Assembly (NCBI GenBank): GCA_030762935.1
Contig: CM060895.1
Coordinates: 34,499,501-34,563,500, forward strand
Length of the DNA: 64,000 nt
Reading direction: 5' to 3'
Origin: Hymenopus coronatus
Lineage: Eukaryota > Arthropoda > Insecta > Mantodea > Hymenopodidae
Shown piece by piece: positions 14,101-29,100 of this stretch. Position 1 is the first letter of the stretch. Each line of letters starts with the position of its first letter. Position numbers and translations under genes: made by a program. Below the pieces are notes generated by a model. That model ran no database searches and was not told where the DNA came from. It worked only from the letters and a program-made list of their open reading frames with translations.

Positions 14101-17100
14101 GACTACAAGTTATCACATAGAAGTCTTTTATGTGAAATTGACGTAAAATATGTAAAGAGCTGTCTAATGACAGAAGGGGAGAGTCTCAAGTTCAAAGGGC
14201 AGCCCAAATAATGTATGATTTCTACTGAATAAATTAAAATTGTACAGAAGATGCTGCTAACTGTTCGACTGGCCAATTGAAAAAAGAAATGCAGTGTAAA
14301 CACCAGATATGCTATCAAGAAATAACAGAATTGTTCTGAAAGTTACTTTCCCACCACTCACAAACATTCTAATATTCTCTCAAAAACTCAAGCAGCTACT
14401 AAAATAAGCAAGCATATTTCTGTGCAAGTTATTTAGAGAGATAATGGATGTATTTCTAATATGATAAAGAGTGATATTCTATGTGTGAGTTTATGACAAT
14501 TGTGTGATGTACAGGATGCTGCTATTGCAAGAAATTAGAGAGATTTTGTGTTCAGCTCCCACTGTGTGAAACAGAAGGAAAAGGAGTTAATGAAATATCA
14601 GTAAACACTTAGGACAGCGACAGTGAAAACTGGACAAAGTCTAGTATTCTCTGGGGGGTATTAATGTTGTGATCAGCGAGTTACAGACAATTTGTTAGGA
14701 GGACTACCATTGCACCACTGAGTCTATGGATGTCATTTCTGATTTCTATCATGTTGTTAAATGAAAGAGGTAAGTGAATATCTCTCTCCCTCTTGTCAAA
14801 TACAATAAAATCTTACAATCTTTTTGTTGTTCTGTGATACTCGCTATGGTAACAATACTTGTTAGCTTGAATCACTACAGTGATCTCCACACTATCTATG
14901 GTGGCAACATTTCAATCATGTACCCATATGTGCTTATTAAAAGATGCCCATATTGCCATGGTGAAATAGCAAGCAACATTTCAAACTAGATAGACAGAAA
15001 TCTGGATTAATGAGGGCTGACTAAACAAAGTTATTGTATATCAGATAAATCCTTATTCAAGCGATTCAAATCTATGCATGTTATGAAACTACAATTAATT
15101 CCTTTACTTGCTAAGGTATTTGAGGTGAACAAAAATGTTATTACATTAGTATTGGTTAGCATTGTTTTTAATTCTACACCATTTCTGATTCAAATTTTAG
15201 GTGAATATTCATGTTTAACATTAAAATCACACATAGAAGTGAGTTATTGCTTTATTTCTTTGTACCTAAACAGAAATGAATGCAACTAAACAATTCTGGT
15301 ATTGCAGCAATGATAGAGTGAATACTTATGTGTTTCATAAGATCTTAGCTTCAGACTGTCCTCCCACAAGCTTGCTTCTTCTAATAACAACCTATTTATT
15401 TCCATACTAGATTATACTTATTTTTATTTCATATGAATACCATAAGTATTAACTGAGAAAACTGTTCTTTCATGACCACCCATGTATTTAAATCACCTAT
15501 TGTGATTTAAGCCCTTTCCGACACCAGAAGGGGGAGATAAGAACGTCATGTGGCAGCACAGCAGCTACCATAAACAGCCAACACATGTCATCAACCTGGC
15601 GCAAGCAACTGTTTCCTACCTTTGCTCTTTAGACTGTCTCAAATGACTCTGACCAAAGAATATAATATCATTTCAATAATGGGAAACACTTCATCCATTA
15701 ATGCCAGAATTATTGCTATGTATGTTGCTCTTACTCTTGTTCCTAAACCAACTTTCATATCTAAAAGCACCACAAACCAGACAGTTTGAATGGCAAGAGG
15801 AAATGGACCGGCCATCCATGCAAAGCCAAATGTTGCAAGTTTTAATCCAAGCAACAGCAGTCAAATGTGCCTGTGGTAAAGGGCAGGAAGGGCCCAAGTA
15901 AAATAACCAAATAAATCAAAGGTTTGGTATAAGCTGTGCCTGCATCTGCGATTACACACAAAATAAATAAAGCAAAATTATTCTATAATATGCACCAAAG
16001 AAAAAATGTAAAGAATTTAAATTATCGCACAAGCAATTTTTAGTAAGAAGAGTTACAACTAAATTACTTCAAGTTCTTGGCAGGATTGGATGCTGATGGG
16101 ATTTACATTTAACTTAAAAAAAAATACTACTATTTCAAATATGCTAAACCAGACTATAAGTAGTTAATGTGCAACTGCTAAGCATAAAGATAAAAAATTA
16201 ACACCCTTATAATACTATACCATGAGCAAATTTAACTCCAAGAAATTAATATCCGAATTCTTTTCTTACATGAAATTATTAAAAACACTTCCAATACAAA
16301 AATTTTAATTTTTATTATTATTTATTACATTTCATTCTTAATTTTATTTAAAATATAATGCTCATTTTATTTCTTAAAATACCCTTGTAGTAGTTGCTGT
16401 TTAAAAAGCAGTGTGAAAGACTAACAAAGAAACCAAGAGTATACCTCAAGTATGCTTTTTCTATCCGCATGTATCCTCATCACTTGTATAGCCCAGTCTA
16501 ACAACTGTTCCCCACGTGGAACTTTTACTCTTTCATGTTTTAATCTTCCAACTCTAAATTCATGTGGGTCCTCCCTTCTTGGAGAAAGACCAGGAGCTCT
16601 TTGACGTTCAAGCGTAACATCACGCTGGGTCTGTAGCCACACTATTGACCTATATCATTAACAGGAATACAAAATAATAATAATTTCACACATTATTAAA
16701 AATATTGTGCTGGAAATAGTCATCTTCCTTTATTTATTTTTAGTTTAAAATTTCATGAAAAGTAGTTAATAGTTAAGCCTTATGTTTTAATAATTTGCAT
16801 ATGGATATCTTGTATCTTGCAATAGTAGGCAGACGATGAGTGCTCAATCCAGAGATCCAATGTTCAAATCCCAGCAATGACACTGAAGTTTTCAAGTCTT
16901 ATGCAACCAGTATCATAAAGGGGGGAATTGTTTATGTATAAGGATATTTTTTTTATAAAAGAATTGTATAAAATCAAATGATAAATATGAACAATTCAGA
17001 TTTGAAATGTAAAAAAAAACACACACACACACACACAATACAGGGGTAGGGAAAGTAAGGTAAATGTAATCAGATGTTTTACTTATCACCATTTGCAGTC

Positions 17101-20100
17101 ACATCACGTTTTGTAGCTTTTAACTGAAATGTAATTTTTCTCACAAGATTTCTGGGAGCCTTTTATTGATAGGTTTACAAAAAATTTAAGTAATTTCTAC
17201 AAATACAAGGGATGTTCAATAAGTTCTTAGAAAAAGATAGAAAAACAAATTATTTCTTATTTTTCAACAATCTCCTTTTAGCTCAATACACTTTTTCCAG
17301 CGTTTCTCCAATTGTTTTAAGGCTTCCAAAAATAGGATTTTGGAATTTCCTCAAAATAGTCATCTGTTTGGGAGATAACCTCTTTGTTAGACATGAATCA
17401 TTTTCTGCCGAGACACTTTCATGTTTGGGAATAAAAAAAAAATTCACTGGAGCCAAATTTGTGAATATGGTGGATGTTGTAATAATCTAAACTTTAATTC
17501 TACAATTTTTGCCTTTGAAACTGTGCAGGTGAGCACCTTTTACTGTCTTGATAGAAGAGAATCTTTTTCTTTGCCAGATGCGGGAATTTTTTTCTTAATT
17601 TCTCCATTCAACCGGTGCAATATACTCTTCATTTATCATTCTTCATTTCGCAACTATTCAATATAGATGATTCCACATGCATCCCAAAAACAGAGGCCAT
17701 CATTGTCTGCAGATTTTACCACCTTTGCCTTCTCCAGAGCTACTTCGCCTTTAAAAACCCACTGTTTGGACTATTTCTGTTTCTGGAGTGAACTACTGTA
17801 TCATGTTTTAACCACAATTATGTATCAACCCAGAAATTCGTCAGGATTGCAATAGAAAAGTGCCAAATCAGCTTCCGAATTGATTGCATTTATTCTCCAT
17901 TGAGAGCAAATGCAGCAACCATCTTGCCGAGACCGTTATCAGATCTAATTTTTGATGCAAAATTGAGAACACTATCTCATGACCTGTGGCCTCTACTATT
18001 TCGCAAACTTTGATTCATTGATTACTCAAAACTATATCCTGAATTTTGTCAATTTCAGAGGAAGTCACTTCTACTGGAAATCCAAAAGGATGTTCATATT
18101 TGTGGATATACAGCCACATTTAAATTCATTTATCAAATTGAAAATTGTTGCTATTAAAGGAGCAGATGTGCCATGAACTTTATCTAACTCGGCTTTGATC
18201 TCTTTAAGCCTTTTAAATGCAAGTGTTTAATCACCGCACAAAACTTGTTTTTTTCCATCTTTCTAAATAAGCACAAGATTGTTAATTTAATCACCTATGA
18301 TGATACCATGTGATGGACATAGCTGAAACTTTCACTGCCATCTAACAAGAGACGATGGTTGCTAAATATACATTTTTTTCGATGTTACAGGTTTAATTTC
18401 TTGGATTTTCTAAGGACTTATTGAACACCCCTCGTACATATGCTAAAATTATTTACAATAAGATAAAAATCAATTAAAATTATCAAAAAGTAAATAGAAA
18501 ACCAGAGAGCTGGATAAAACATTACAGGCTTAAATTGATGCACTGAAAAACCTACTGAATTCTGCTAAGCATGCAATTCTCTGTGTTTAGTATGTAGATT
18601 TTGGCATTTTACTTCTTTATGCATAAAGCTGTATGTATTAATTACCTTGAAGCTCCAAATGCAGTACAATTGAAATACAGTTGTCTGGTTTCAAATGGAA
18701 ATAGGAAAGGACATGAATGGTTCAGCTCCTCACACCAACTCGGCAGAGCACCAGACGATAATACTAACGGATCCTGTATCTGCTGCAAGAGCTTGTTGGT
18801 AATCTTTTTACTTGTAAACTCCTCAGGTGACAGCTGCCCTTCACTATCCATATCTGCAAATAAATGTCAAATATGTTTAAAAATTCAATATTTTATTTTG
18901 CAAATTGTTGTTTTGTTGTAAATTCAAGTTTGCATTTATATTTTAACCTGAAGTAAATCAAATTACTGTACTGTACTTATATAAGTTCTGTTAGTAAAAT
19001 TGAAATGCTCTGTAGCAAGGAAACTCTGAATGAAGAAACACGGCAATGCTGGATATTATCGTCCACATGGTCACCTTTACCACTCCATGAGTAACTGGCT
19101 TACAGTGTGCCATAACAAGCAAACAAGAAAGATGGAGCGGGTAGTGTACGAAAATCGTATTGCTGTATTGACATTACTTTGTTGTGGAAAGCAAGCTAAA
19201 ATTACTAAAAATAATTCTTTAGCAAGCAAATACATATATATACACTAACATGAAACTTGCATAGCTGATATTTAATTCCATTGATCCTTCAGTCAGATTA
19301 ATTGGCCTTGGAAGTTTGAACCCAGGACCATCTCAATGTAAGCCACAGACCTTACCAAACTAACCCACACTGCTTGGTGGGAGACGCTCAAGCTATGAAA
19401 ATGCCCTTCCTCCCATTTGCTTCATTCCTTCACTGAGCTAAAACTTATTTTATGAAGTGTCTAACATGGACCAGTGGTGGACTGCAACATCAGTATGAAA
19501 ATGGTCAAGGTCACTGACGCATGGATTGTGGGAAGGATGTCTGCAGTTCAACCTGACAACTTTTTTCCAGATTTTCCTCAGTTCTCATAAATGGTGAATA
19601 TTGGGGAGGCATCTAAACTTATATCTTCCCAAATGTTCTTTTCTGGGTATTTGAGTTTATGTAACTTCCAAAGCTGTGGGGCCAAGTTTAAAAATGTTAA
19701 TCTTTATAAAGATGCAAAAAATTTTTTTAAGAGAATGTGTTTTAAACAGAAAAATTTCAAGACAATTTTCATGAGAGAAATACAAATCTACTAAAATAAG
19801 CTAAATATGTATAGGCAAGAGATGCACTGAACTTGATGTTGTTATGATGCAAAATGATGTATTAGAATTAAACAGAAATTCAGACCTTTTGTTTAACACC
19901 AGAAGTGTAATATCTGAAGTATTGAGGTCAAAAACTGCGTGAGTTTGTCTTGCCAATATTTCCTGTAGCACAAGTTCATTACAATTGATTGAGTTATTTT
20001 GAACCCACAATAAGGTTGCTAACTTACCATCCATTGCATTTTGCGCATCTTCTCTAAAGGTACTAATAACATACAAGTGCCTAAGGAGTTGCAACACATC

Positions 20101-23100
20101 CTCCACAGTGCAAGACATTGAAGGAGTACCAGGTACTGGAGTTGATGGGGAAGTTGTACTAGAAAGTGTTCCTGCATCTCTAGAACCTCTAGAATACAGA
20201 GTGATAACAGGAGTGCTCTCTCCTCCCACATCTGTATTTGAACCATCATCTTCTTTCACTTCTCGGTACACAATTCTAAAAAGAGACAGAAACTCTTCAA
20301 TGCAGCCACACAGACAAAGCCCATAAGGTACAAAGCTAAAAATACTTAACCCTTCATGATAAATTCTGGAACAGCCCACAATTTATTATTTACGCAAATA
20401 TGATCTAATTATGGTGTGATTAACTCTTTTTTAAAATATACCTTAATATATTATTTTTTTTCAATTATTATAATTAAAATATCATCATACAGTGTGGCAA
20501 GAACTCTTGATTCAAATAATTATTAGGCAAGGAAGTCTAAGCAGGATCTTTTAACATGGGAAATTGCTAATAAATGCTTTTTCATGCCCCATTAAGTATT
20601 AAAGCAATTGAAAAATTTACAAAACCTGCATAAATTTTATAACAAATCTATCCTGAATATTCAAAATGATTTGGATGATGTAACATTACAGATACAATGC
20701 AAGTTCTTTTAGCAGTTCACAGATACAATTTTAATCTTTATAGATGTTTCAACCAATCAATAGTTATGTGGCAGTCAATGCTATAAATAAATTCTTGCAA
20801 TACGTTTTTTGTAATTCTATGCATGTCAATTATAATATACATCTACAGATACTAACGTGTATGTTGGTTCCCATATCCGTCGTAGTTTCTCCTGCCTGCT
20901 ACCAAGGTCAGCCAGCTGGATTAGCTGTTGCACAGCCCTGAATATTGTCCAAGTTGGATCACTCAGTTCAACTTCTACATCTTGCACCTGTGAAATATAA
21001 AAAAATTCTGCTGTTTATGCTTGTGTATAACGACTCCAAAAAAGTTATAGATATGCACCCAGCAGAAAAGAAATTGAAGTGATATGCATAACGATAACAG
21101 ATTTTCAATCATTTTATTTTGACACAGTTTTTGTTCAGTTAGTTCCATTTAAAATAAACCATTAACTTTACTAAGGCAAATTTTCATTGGACTATTTTAA
21201 ATCTAAATAGCTTAAATTAAAGTCCAAATACTTTTAGAGTTGTAAGCTTTTAAAGATGTTACAAAATAGTAGAACTATTGATCACGACAGAAGAAAAGTT
21301 AGTTCCCCTGCTAATGCTCTAGGGGTATTTTTTATTATATATATACATACACATACATATAAAAAAATCATGTTTCAATAGTATGATCCATAGATTAGTG
21401 AATCACCTTTAGGGAAAAGTGAAAATGAACTGTAATCAAATATCCCAGATAGGGAAAAGTTGCTTATGCAAGAAACTCATTGATAAAATAAAATTAAAAA
21501 AGCATTTCTACTAAATATTCCCCGACAGAACTAAGACAGACATTAATTACCACCCTTGGGCAATGGGTAAGCTTTTAACCTCTAAAATGTAAAAAAGGAA
21601 GCTTAGTAACAGTGAACAAAAATATTAATATAACAATAATTTGAAACAATTCTTCACTTGTCTGTTTTAAATTTAGCTGACAATGCAATAGATCTTCAGA
21701 TTGTGAAACTAATTCTATGGATTTAAAACAGATAAATGAAGAATTGTTGCAAATTATTAACTGTTATATTAATAAGTTTTTAACTGTCTTAATGGAACCA
21801 CACAAAAAATTTGACACCAAGAATTTAATAAGTTAAACAAAGTAGACAGCTTCTCCTGAAGAAAAGTAATCTGGCATAATAAATTGATTGATTGTCCTGC
21901 CACAGGAATACATTGAGAAGTGTAAGAGAAAACTTGACACATATTTTCAATCAGCAGAAAAATTAAACAACTATAAAAATAAATAAGGTCAATAATCTCA
22001 GTAGTTGAAAGATCTTTATAAAGAAATTCAACCACTCCTCATAAACTTTGACATTCCTAACAACATGATTTTTAAGTTCATCAAGTTTTCACCAGCAGAC
22101 TTGCACCTCTCCTGGCTAGCATTGGATAATTTTTCAATTAGTAGTGTCCAGCGTCAACAATAAGTTGATGTAGACATCATTATTTACGTTTTACACATCT
22201 GTGCAACATATCCTTAAAATTCTAAGTGAAGCACTAAGAGTGTGATAAGTATTCTCATCTATCTTCTATTATGTATTAGGGTTTATGTTTAGTTCTTTCA
22301 CCTTATGTAAACATTGTTATTTCTCTCACTATTACAAAAGAATCTGATTTGTTACATTTCACATGTCTTTCTCTACCTATTTAATACATTACTCTTAAAA
22401 AATTCAATTCTTCTATCTACTGCCTGTTAATCAAGATAAAATATTTGTAAAAAAATGCTTTTACTTCAGATTTACTTGTAGATATAATAGGAATAGGGGA
22501 CTACAGTAAGCTTAAGTGAAATCTTTTTAACACCTCGTTGCTACAACATGCTTTGAAATTCTGTTCTCTTTGTTAGCCCAGGGATAAGAAAATAGAATAA
22601 CGACCTTTCATTTGCAAATAATGTAATTATTTTAAAACTCAAACCGTGGCGATATATCAGAAATTGCTAACTGCTCCTTCCCAAAAAAACTATCTGATAT
22701 TCAATGTGCGCTTTAATGAGATCTATATTTTTTTATGTACTAAGATTTTGTCTATGGTTAACAGTTATGTAAAAGTTATTCAGAATAAAGACAACTTCAG
22801 AGGTAATACCCAGAAAGTTCAGGATGCCTATTTCATTTGTCATAAAATATCTCAAACATATGGTATTTTAATAAAAATCATTAGTCAGTTTTGAGAAAAT
22901 CTAAATTTTCAAAAGCATTTCATAGAGTTTTGGAGTGGGGGATTTTCTTGAAATGCTGAACTTAAATACCAAGTTAACTCTTCAACCAACTGTGTTTCTA
23001 TTTTTTTTTTTTTAACTTATGCTGTACACAGTCACATAGACATTTTTCTAAAAATGCACGCTTTTTAGTTGGAATGTAATATTGTCTCTACCTGCTATGC

Positions 23101-26100
23101 AGACAATAAAGTAAAAATGTATAAAATAAAAATGTAAATTATGAAAAGACAGCTTATACTAGAATGATGATTGACTGAATATTATTAAGAAGGAAATCTT
23201 AGTGTTTGAACTTAAGAGCTGTGATTTTGGTATGTAAAATGAACATAAAAAATTGTCATTTATAACTCTTTGTAGTTTAAATGATCGATTACCAAAGAAA
23301 TGCTTTTAGATGACTAAAAAATTAATAAGATATCTTGATGTCTCAAATAAAGAATTGCTATCTTTTAAATTATTACAGAACTTTATCACAACTTACTCCT
23401 GGAAGATTTGGTCCCCGTAGAATCAGTTGTAATTTGGGCTGAGGCATCAAATCCATTTCCTGATTGTTGGAGCCATCATCTGCTCCTGGAGGAGGTACTT
23501 CTAAGTCTGTTGTCTGATTGACATTTGTACGGCCAGGACGAGGATCAAATGCTGGAATGAGAGCTGAGAACTGCCTTTTTAGCACATATTCATCATCCCA
23601 GCTGCGTCTTTTCCCATTGCGTACTTCATAGCCTTCTTCCTCCTATGGAAAAAACAGAAACCAGAAATGTGACACTGCTGACTGATAAGTTGAAAAATGA
23701 GGTTATCTCCATGAAGCATTTATCTAAAGGCATATATTGTTATATTATTTCCTCCACTGAAGCTGCAGACACAACTGAATTTTAATAAATAAGGGGCTTA
23801 TTTTAACTGTTGAAAGACTGAACATTAATTTTTATGTTTACACATTTTACAGCCATTATCTAACTACCCAGGTTTCATTAATTAAATTCACACCAGCATG
23901 GATATATTTACAACACTGAACTTACAATAACATATAACAAGAACACAAAAGGTGCCTAATATCTTGCAAAATCAGGATACTTTCTTCTTGTAGTTTAATT
24001 AGAACATCAAGAAGCCTATTTACATGCACACACAAATATTACATACAAAAAACGCTAAATCATGATGGTTTGTGCATTTAAACATAAAACCTCCGATGTA
24101 TAGATTTCTGACTGTGATTTGTTACTGGAAAATTATCACTGAATACCTACTAGTAAAAATGTTTATCGCTCTTTCATGATCATAACAATTATGTTCAATT
24201 CCAAATGCTCAAATTAAAAATTATCTCTCATTTAAAAAGTTATTCCCTCTAAACTGTACATTTTCACTAAACAAGAATAGGGTTTTCAGAAAGTGTGCTG
24301 GAGCATACAGGACATATTTTAAGTATATTTTTTTATTTCAGCACATATCACTGTGAGAAGAGTTACGTCATGTGCTAATTTTAAGAGCTCACTACTCTTA
24401 GTCTTATCATTGACTGAATATCTTATTGTACCACACAAGGCATATTTTTTGTCAGGTGTTTCAACATTATTTTCAAAACATTGTAGTGTCATTAGATTAT
24501 GAGTGCCTTCCACTTACATATTGTTTCTGCCTTAGGGCACTTGTCATTACGGGGCTCCAATTCTTTGCAGCTCAATATAAAACAAGCCCACGTGAAATGA
24601 CATTTTTGAGATCTAGATTAAAATCTTTGCACAGAGAATTCAATATTATTAAGAAATGGATAAAAATTGTTTGATGACAAGTTACGCTGTAAGGCAGATG
24701 CTCAAACTCTACCCACCAAATGAACACCAATAGCTAATCATTTCCCTACAGTATAGACTTAGGAAAAGTGCCCCAAATGAACAAGCCCAATTTATTTTCA
24801 AATTGGTACTTAGGTTGATTTTGGTCAATAAAAGCTTGGTAAGTCATCATTCTGCTAGTTTTTTCACCTATTGCGAGACTTTATATTCAAAATTTAAATT
24901 CATGTATGCCACTATGGCATGCAACCTGCATCTGGCTATAGAATATAATTATGTGATATTTATATTGATATTGTACATCTTTTTCGTATTTTTTACACTG
25001 GATATTACACTGCATGTTCATTTCAAAGTGTATTATGACACTGTTTGGAGTATTTAAGTATCAGTTTTATGAGGAAGGATCTATCATAGTACACGTATGG
25101 TGGAGATGTTGCTTAATGTTCAGTCCAAATAGTACTATGATAACGACTGCCAACATGGCTGGAATGTGAACTACTAAAACAATGGAGTAGTGTTTGCCTT
25201 ATTGTTGGGGGTGATGGGGAGAAGGTTAAATGATTAGTTGTCTGTATCTTTTAGGCAGAAAAGATGAACATTGAGTACTTGGCATTTTATTGTGAAATGC
25301 TACCAAAATGGTGGTGTGTATAAGGACAGTATTGCAGAGGCTACATAAATATTTTTCTTATGCAGGATCCAGAACTCCATGAAGTTCAAAACATTATTAA
25401 GCAATCATTTTAAATTAAATATTGTGCATTTTTATTATATTTTTGTATTGTCTTTGCTTATGTATGGAATTTGCTTACAGAAGCATGTATGTATTGATAG
25501 TTATATAACCTGATTCCAAGAAACCTGTTCAATTTGTTGAAAGACACAGGTAATGCTTCAAAGAAAATTAAATACAGACCCTAAATTAATTTGAGGTGTT
25601 GGTGATGTTTCTTTGAGTCATCAGTAATTCTCAAGGTAGCCAGACCTAAAATCTCCAGGCTTTTTTATCTGTATATCTGAAGAACCAAACTGGTGGAAGT
25701 AAACAGAATGGAACTTCACTATAGAACTCCAATCATGCAGTTTTTGTGCTTCCATGACTAATATTTTATTCCTGAACACTATATGTCGCAGATGTGCAGT
25801 AACAAATGTTAACATATACACAAAAAGTTGCTGTAAAGTTTCATTCACAAAACTCAACATCAATTGACAACATTAATGAAAACATACTAATATGGATGCG
25901 CCATGTAAGGTATAGCAAATTATTTGCATGTAACTACTAAAATGATTAGTTGTATTTGCAACATTACATTCTGCACACAAAATCAGAATAAACAAGTGCA
26001 CATTCAATGGGTAACTACAGGTGCTAAACTGGCTACAATTATATAACACATGGCATAAAAGAAAAGAATGGAGAAATCTTAGTGGGCCCAAACCCATGTT

Positions 26101-29100
26101 CTTAACTCTGCACATGCTCTAAAATCTTGAATATAAGCACAATCACTCATGGATTAAACATATCATATTACCCATATCTACCTTGTCCTTAGGCCTTCAG
26201 CATTTTAAGATACAGAGATACCAATAACACTAAAATGCTTTGAAAATAATGTTTTGTTTACAAATAGCCTTGTGTGTGACCCATATATTACAGTGAAATT
26301 ACAAAAATATACAACCCTTACTATACCCTCATATTAAGACCGCTTATTCCGGTGATCACTGTATTTATGTTCCTTATGATCATGCCTTGACTCAAACCTA
26401 AAATTGTGACTGCTAAGCAAAACACTTACTTAAAGGGAACACACAACTAGGTAATACATGGGAGCCAACAGCACAAATTCAGTATGGAATTGTAACACAG
26501 ATATGGACAGCACTTACCCTGCTCTGTGACTCAATTGTATCAGTTCAGGTCATATGTTGCAGCAAGGCAAAAAAACTTATATTAGGACCAAACAAGGTAT
26601 TTTTTAATTTTCAGACTAAATATTAGCATGCCAAAGAGGAATGACTTATGAATTCAAATACATGCTCAACAAACTTTTGTAACATTAGGTGATTAATGAA
26701 AACTCATTAAATTCAAAATAATTGGATCTTGCATAAGTGAACCAAATGATTAAATTACAGAACATGAATTACATAATGTACTCATGTCACTCCACTTACC
26801 AAATTATTGGCAGGACATGTTTTGAGAACCTATTGTCCCCATTGGTTTACTAACCATTGATTCCCCTCAATCATTAACTTCCCTGGGTAGCTGCACCATT
26901 GGTGAATTTGGAGATTCAACTACTGTTTGCAGAGCAGAGTTTTGAAATTCATAATTAGATGCTTGCAACTTTGATATATGTCCTTTCCCATTACATAATT
27001 TCTATAAGATTATGCACCAATTTTAGCTACTTGACTTTTTGTTCTATATTGTGATTTTCTTTCCAGAAATGATTGCCTATGGCTGATTCATCTAACAGTT
27101 TATATCTGATATTTAGTGTTTTTAGTTCTATACTTATATTTATCTTGGGTTTTCTGATATATGCTTTGTTGCAATCTAAACAGTCTATTTTTATACATGC
27201 TTTGTTCCTTTTCTGATGATATTCTGATTTTGTGTTTTTAACTTGCATTTACTTTGTGGTGTTGGACTATGTTGAATTCTTTAAGGTCTTTTGCAATTTG
27301 TACAATGTCTGGGAATGTTTTATGAATAACTTAAATTTAGGTTTACTCCTTTGGGGATTAGTCTAGTTGGCTTTCAGCTGTTTCTATTTATAAAATAAAC
27401 TGTTTAGAGCAACAAAACTTTTATTAAAAAAAACCAAACAATCATAAGCACAAAATTAAAAGATGCTTAAGAAATATCTAACCCTGCATTCTACCCTTAG
27501 CATAACATTTTCCACACTTCCCGAGTTGCTGTGTTTCCAAGGAATCATAGCATCAAATACCGTGGTTACTGAGCTATTGAGTCCTATTCACTACTTTTCT
27601 TTTTAATATCTATGTTTTCTTTTTCCTCCTTATTTCTCAATTTCCTCAGCCATCTATTTCTAACTACACCTAAATATTTTCCTATTTCTAATAAACTTTC
27701 CTAAGATTTAACCCCCAACGTTTTTTACCTACAACTTCATTTGATAAACTGGACCATTACCTCTTTCACAATTTTTCTCTCATAATCTTTGTTCCTTCAC
27801 ATTCTGAAATTAAATGCCAATAATTATAAAATTCCTATTAAACAATGTGCACTTTCCTTGATTTTATCTTTCCCATCACCTGTCAATATAATTTTCTCTT
27901 TCCCACACCATTTTTAATTATATAGATATACTCAATGAAGTTTTTGAATTAAAACTACAAAATATTTTCTGTCTTTTAATATCTTCAATTTTCAATAAAA
28001 AATATCAGACAATAGCCATTCACTTTTGGAAAGAGGATCGCAATACACAACCTGTAATTAATAAATACAGTAATGAATTTCTGGCATATGCTATAGTTGA
28101 TCCTATAGTTCAGTGAAACCCAAGGTCTGTTAATTATCATTCACAAAGCTATGCGATTGTTCAGGCATGCAGTTTTATGTGTACCTACTGTGGAAGTTTG
28201 GTGTAGTGCAGTTATGGATGAAATGGAGCAACATATGAATGCAGCAAATCAATATATGACACTATGAAATCCAATAGTATTTCACAAGATAATTTAGAAC
28301 TAGGATTAACTCACGACCCAGTCCCTGGAGTAGAGCGCCGTATGTATGCACTTGAGACCTTTTACAATTTACATGACTCCCAGGAGGGAGAGATGAGGGA
28401 CAATCCAAAATTCTCTTCAAACTTGGGAAAACTCCAAAGGAATGCCACAACATGCTGTGCCAAGTGTATGGAAAAAGTGCTTTACTGTAAAACTGTGTGT
28501 ATGAGTGTTTCAAGTGGTTCCATGATAATGGGACAGCACGAAAGATGTACAATGACCAGTAGGTCCCATGACTTCATGCGACAATGAAAACATCAAGTCA
28601 ATTTGCCAACTCTCAACTGAAGATCATTAACTGAAATTTTCTTGATGTTTTTGCCATTACACAACATCAGGCCTACCTAGTCATTGTGCATTTCTTACAC
28701 TGTTCTGCCATAGAATACACATTTTTGATAAAGAACTGTTTCCATACACCTGACTGCACGTTGTGCCAATTCTTTGGAATTCTTCCAAATTCGAAGTAGA
28801 ATTTAATTTTTGTATGGTGCTCCATTTCACATGTAACAGCATTGCTGCACATCAACTAACTTCCACAACACTTATACACAACTGAACAATGCACATTTGA
28901 TGAATGATAATTGATTGATCTCCGGTTTTGGTGAAATGACAATCAACTGATAAGATGAACTACACTGCATACCAGAAATTTATTTACCATATTATTGATC
29001 ACAGGTAGTATAATAAAAACCTAGGCTGATAAAATCAAAGCTTTACCTCATAGAACTGAGCTTATTCCAGCAGACAATAGTTTAATTTCCAAGTTTAGTA

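Larger units (their letters stand above)
16650..18645 (-). other. HECTD1 intron g-h
   Basis: A 2.0-kb intron filled mostly by one mariner element (17206-18434). A (CA)n run lies at 17020-17037. A possible tRNA-like SINE relic (16816-16880, B-box-like GTTCAAATCCC) is too weak to annotate. Confidence 0.7.

Noticed and set aside
13658..14116. 152-codon minus-strand frame, very hydrophobic
   Set aside because: It is the complement of a purine-rich tract. The Leu/Phe/Ser composition is explained by pyrimidine bias, and overlapping frames on the other strand are equally open.
16816..16880. tRNA-like SINE head
   Set aside because: Only a B-box-like GTTCAAATCCC is convincing. The A box and body are absent.
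19801..20027. Extension of exon f past the GTAAGT donor
   Set aside because: The open frame continues by chance. The protein ceases to resemble HECTD1 exactly at the donor and exon g joins in phase there.
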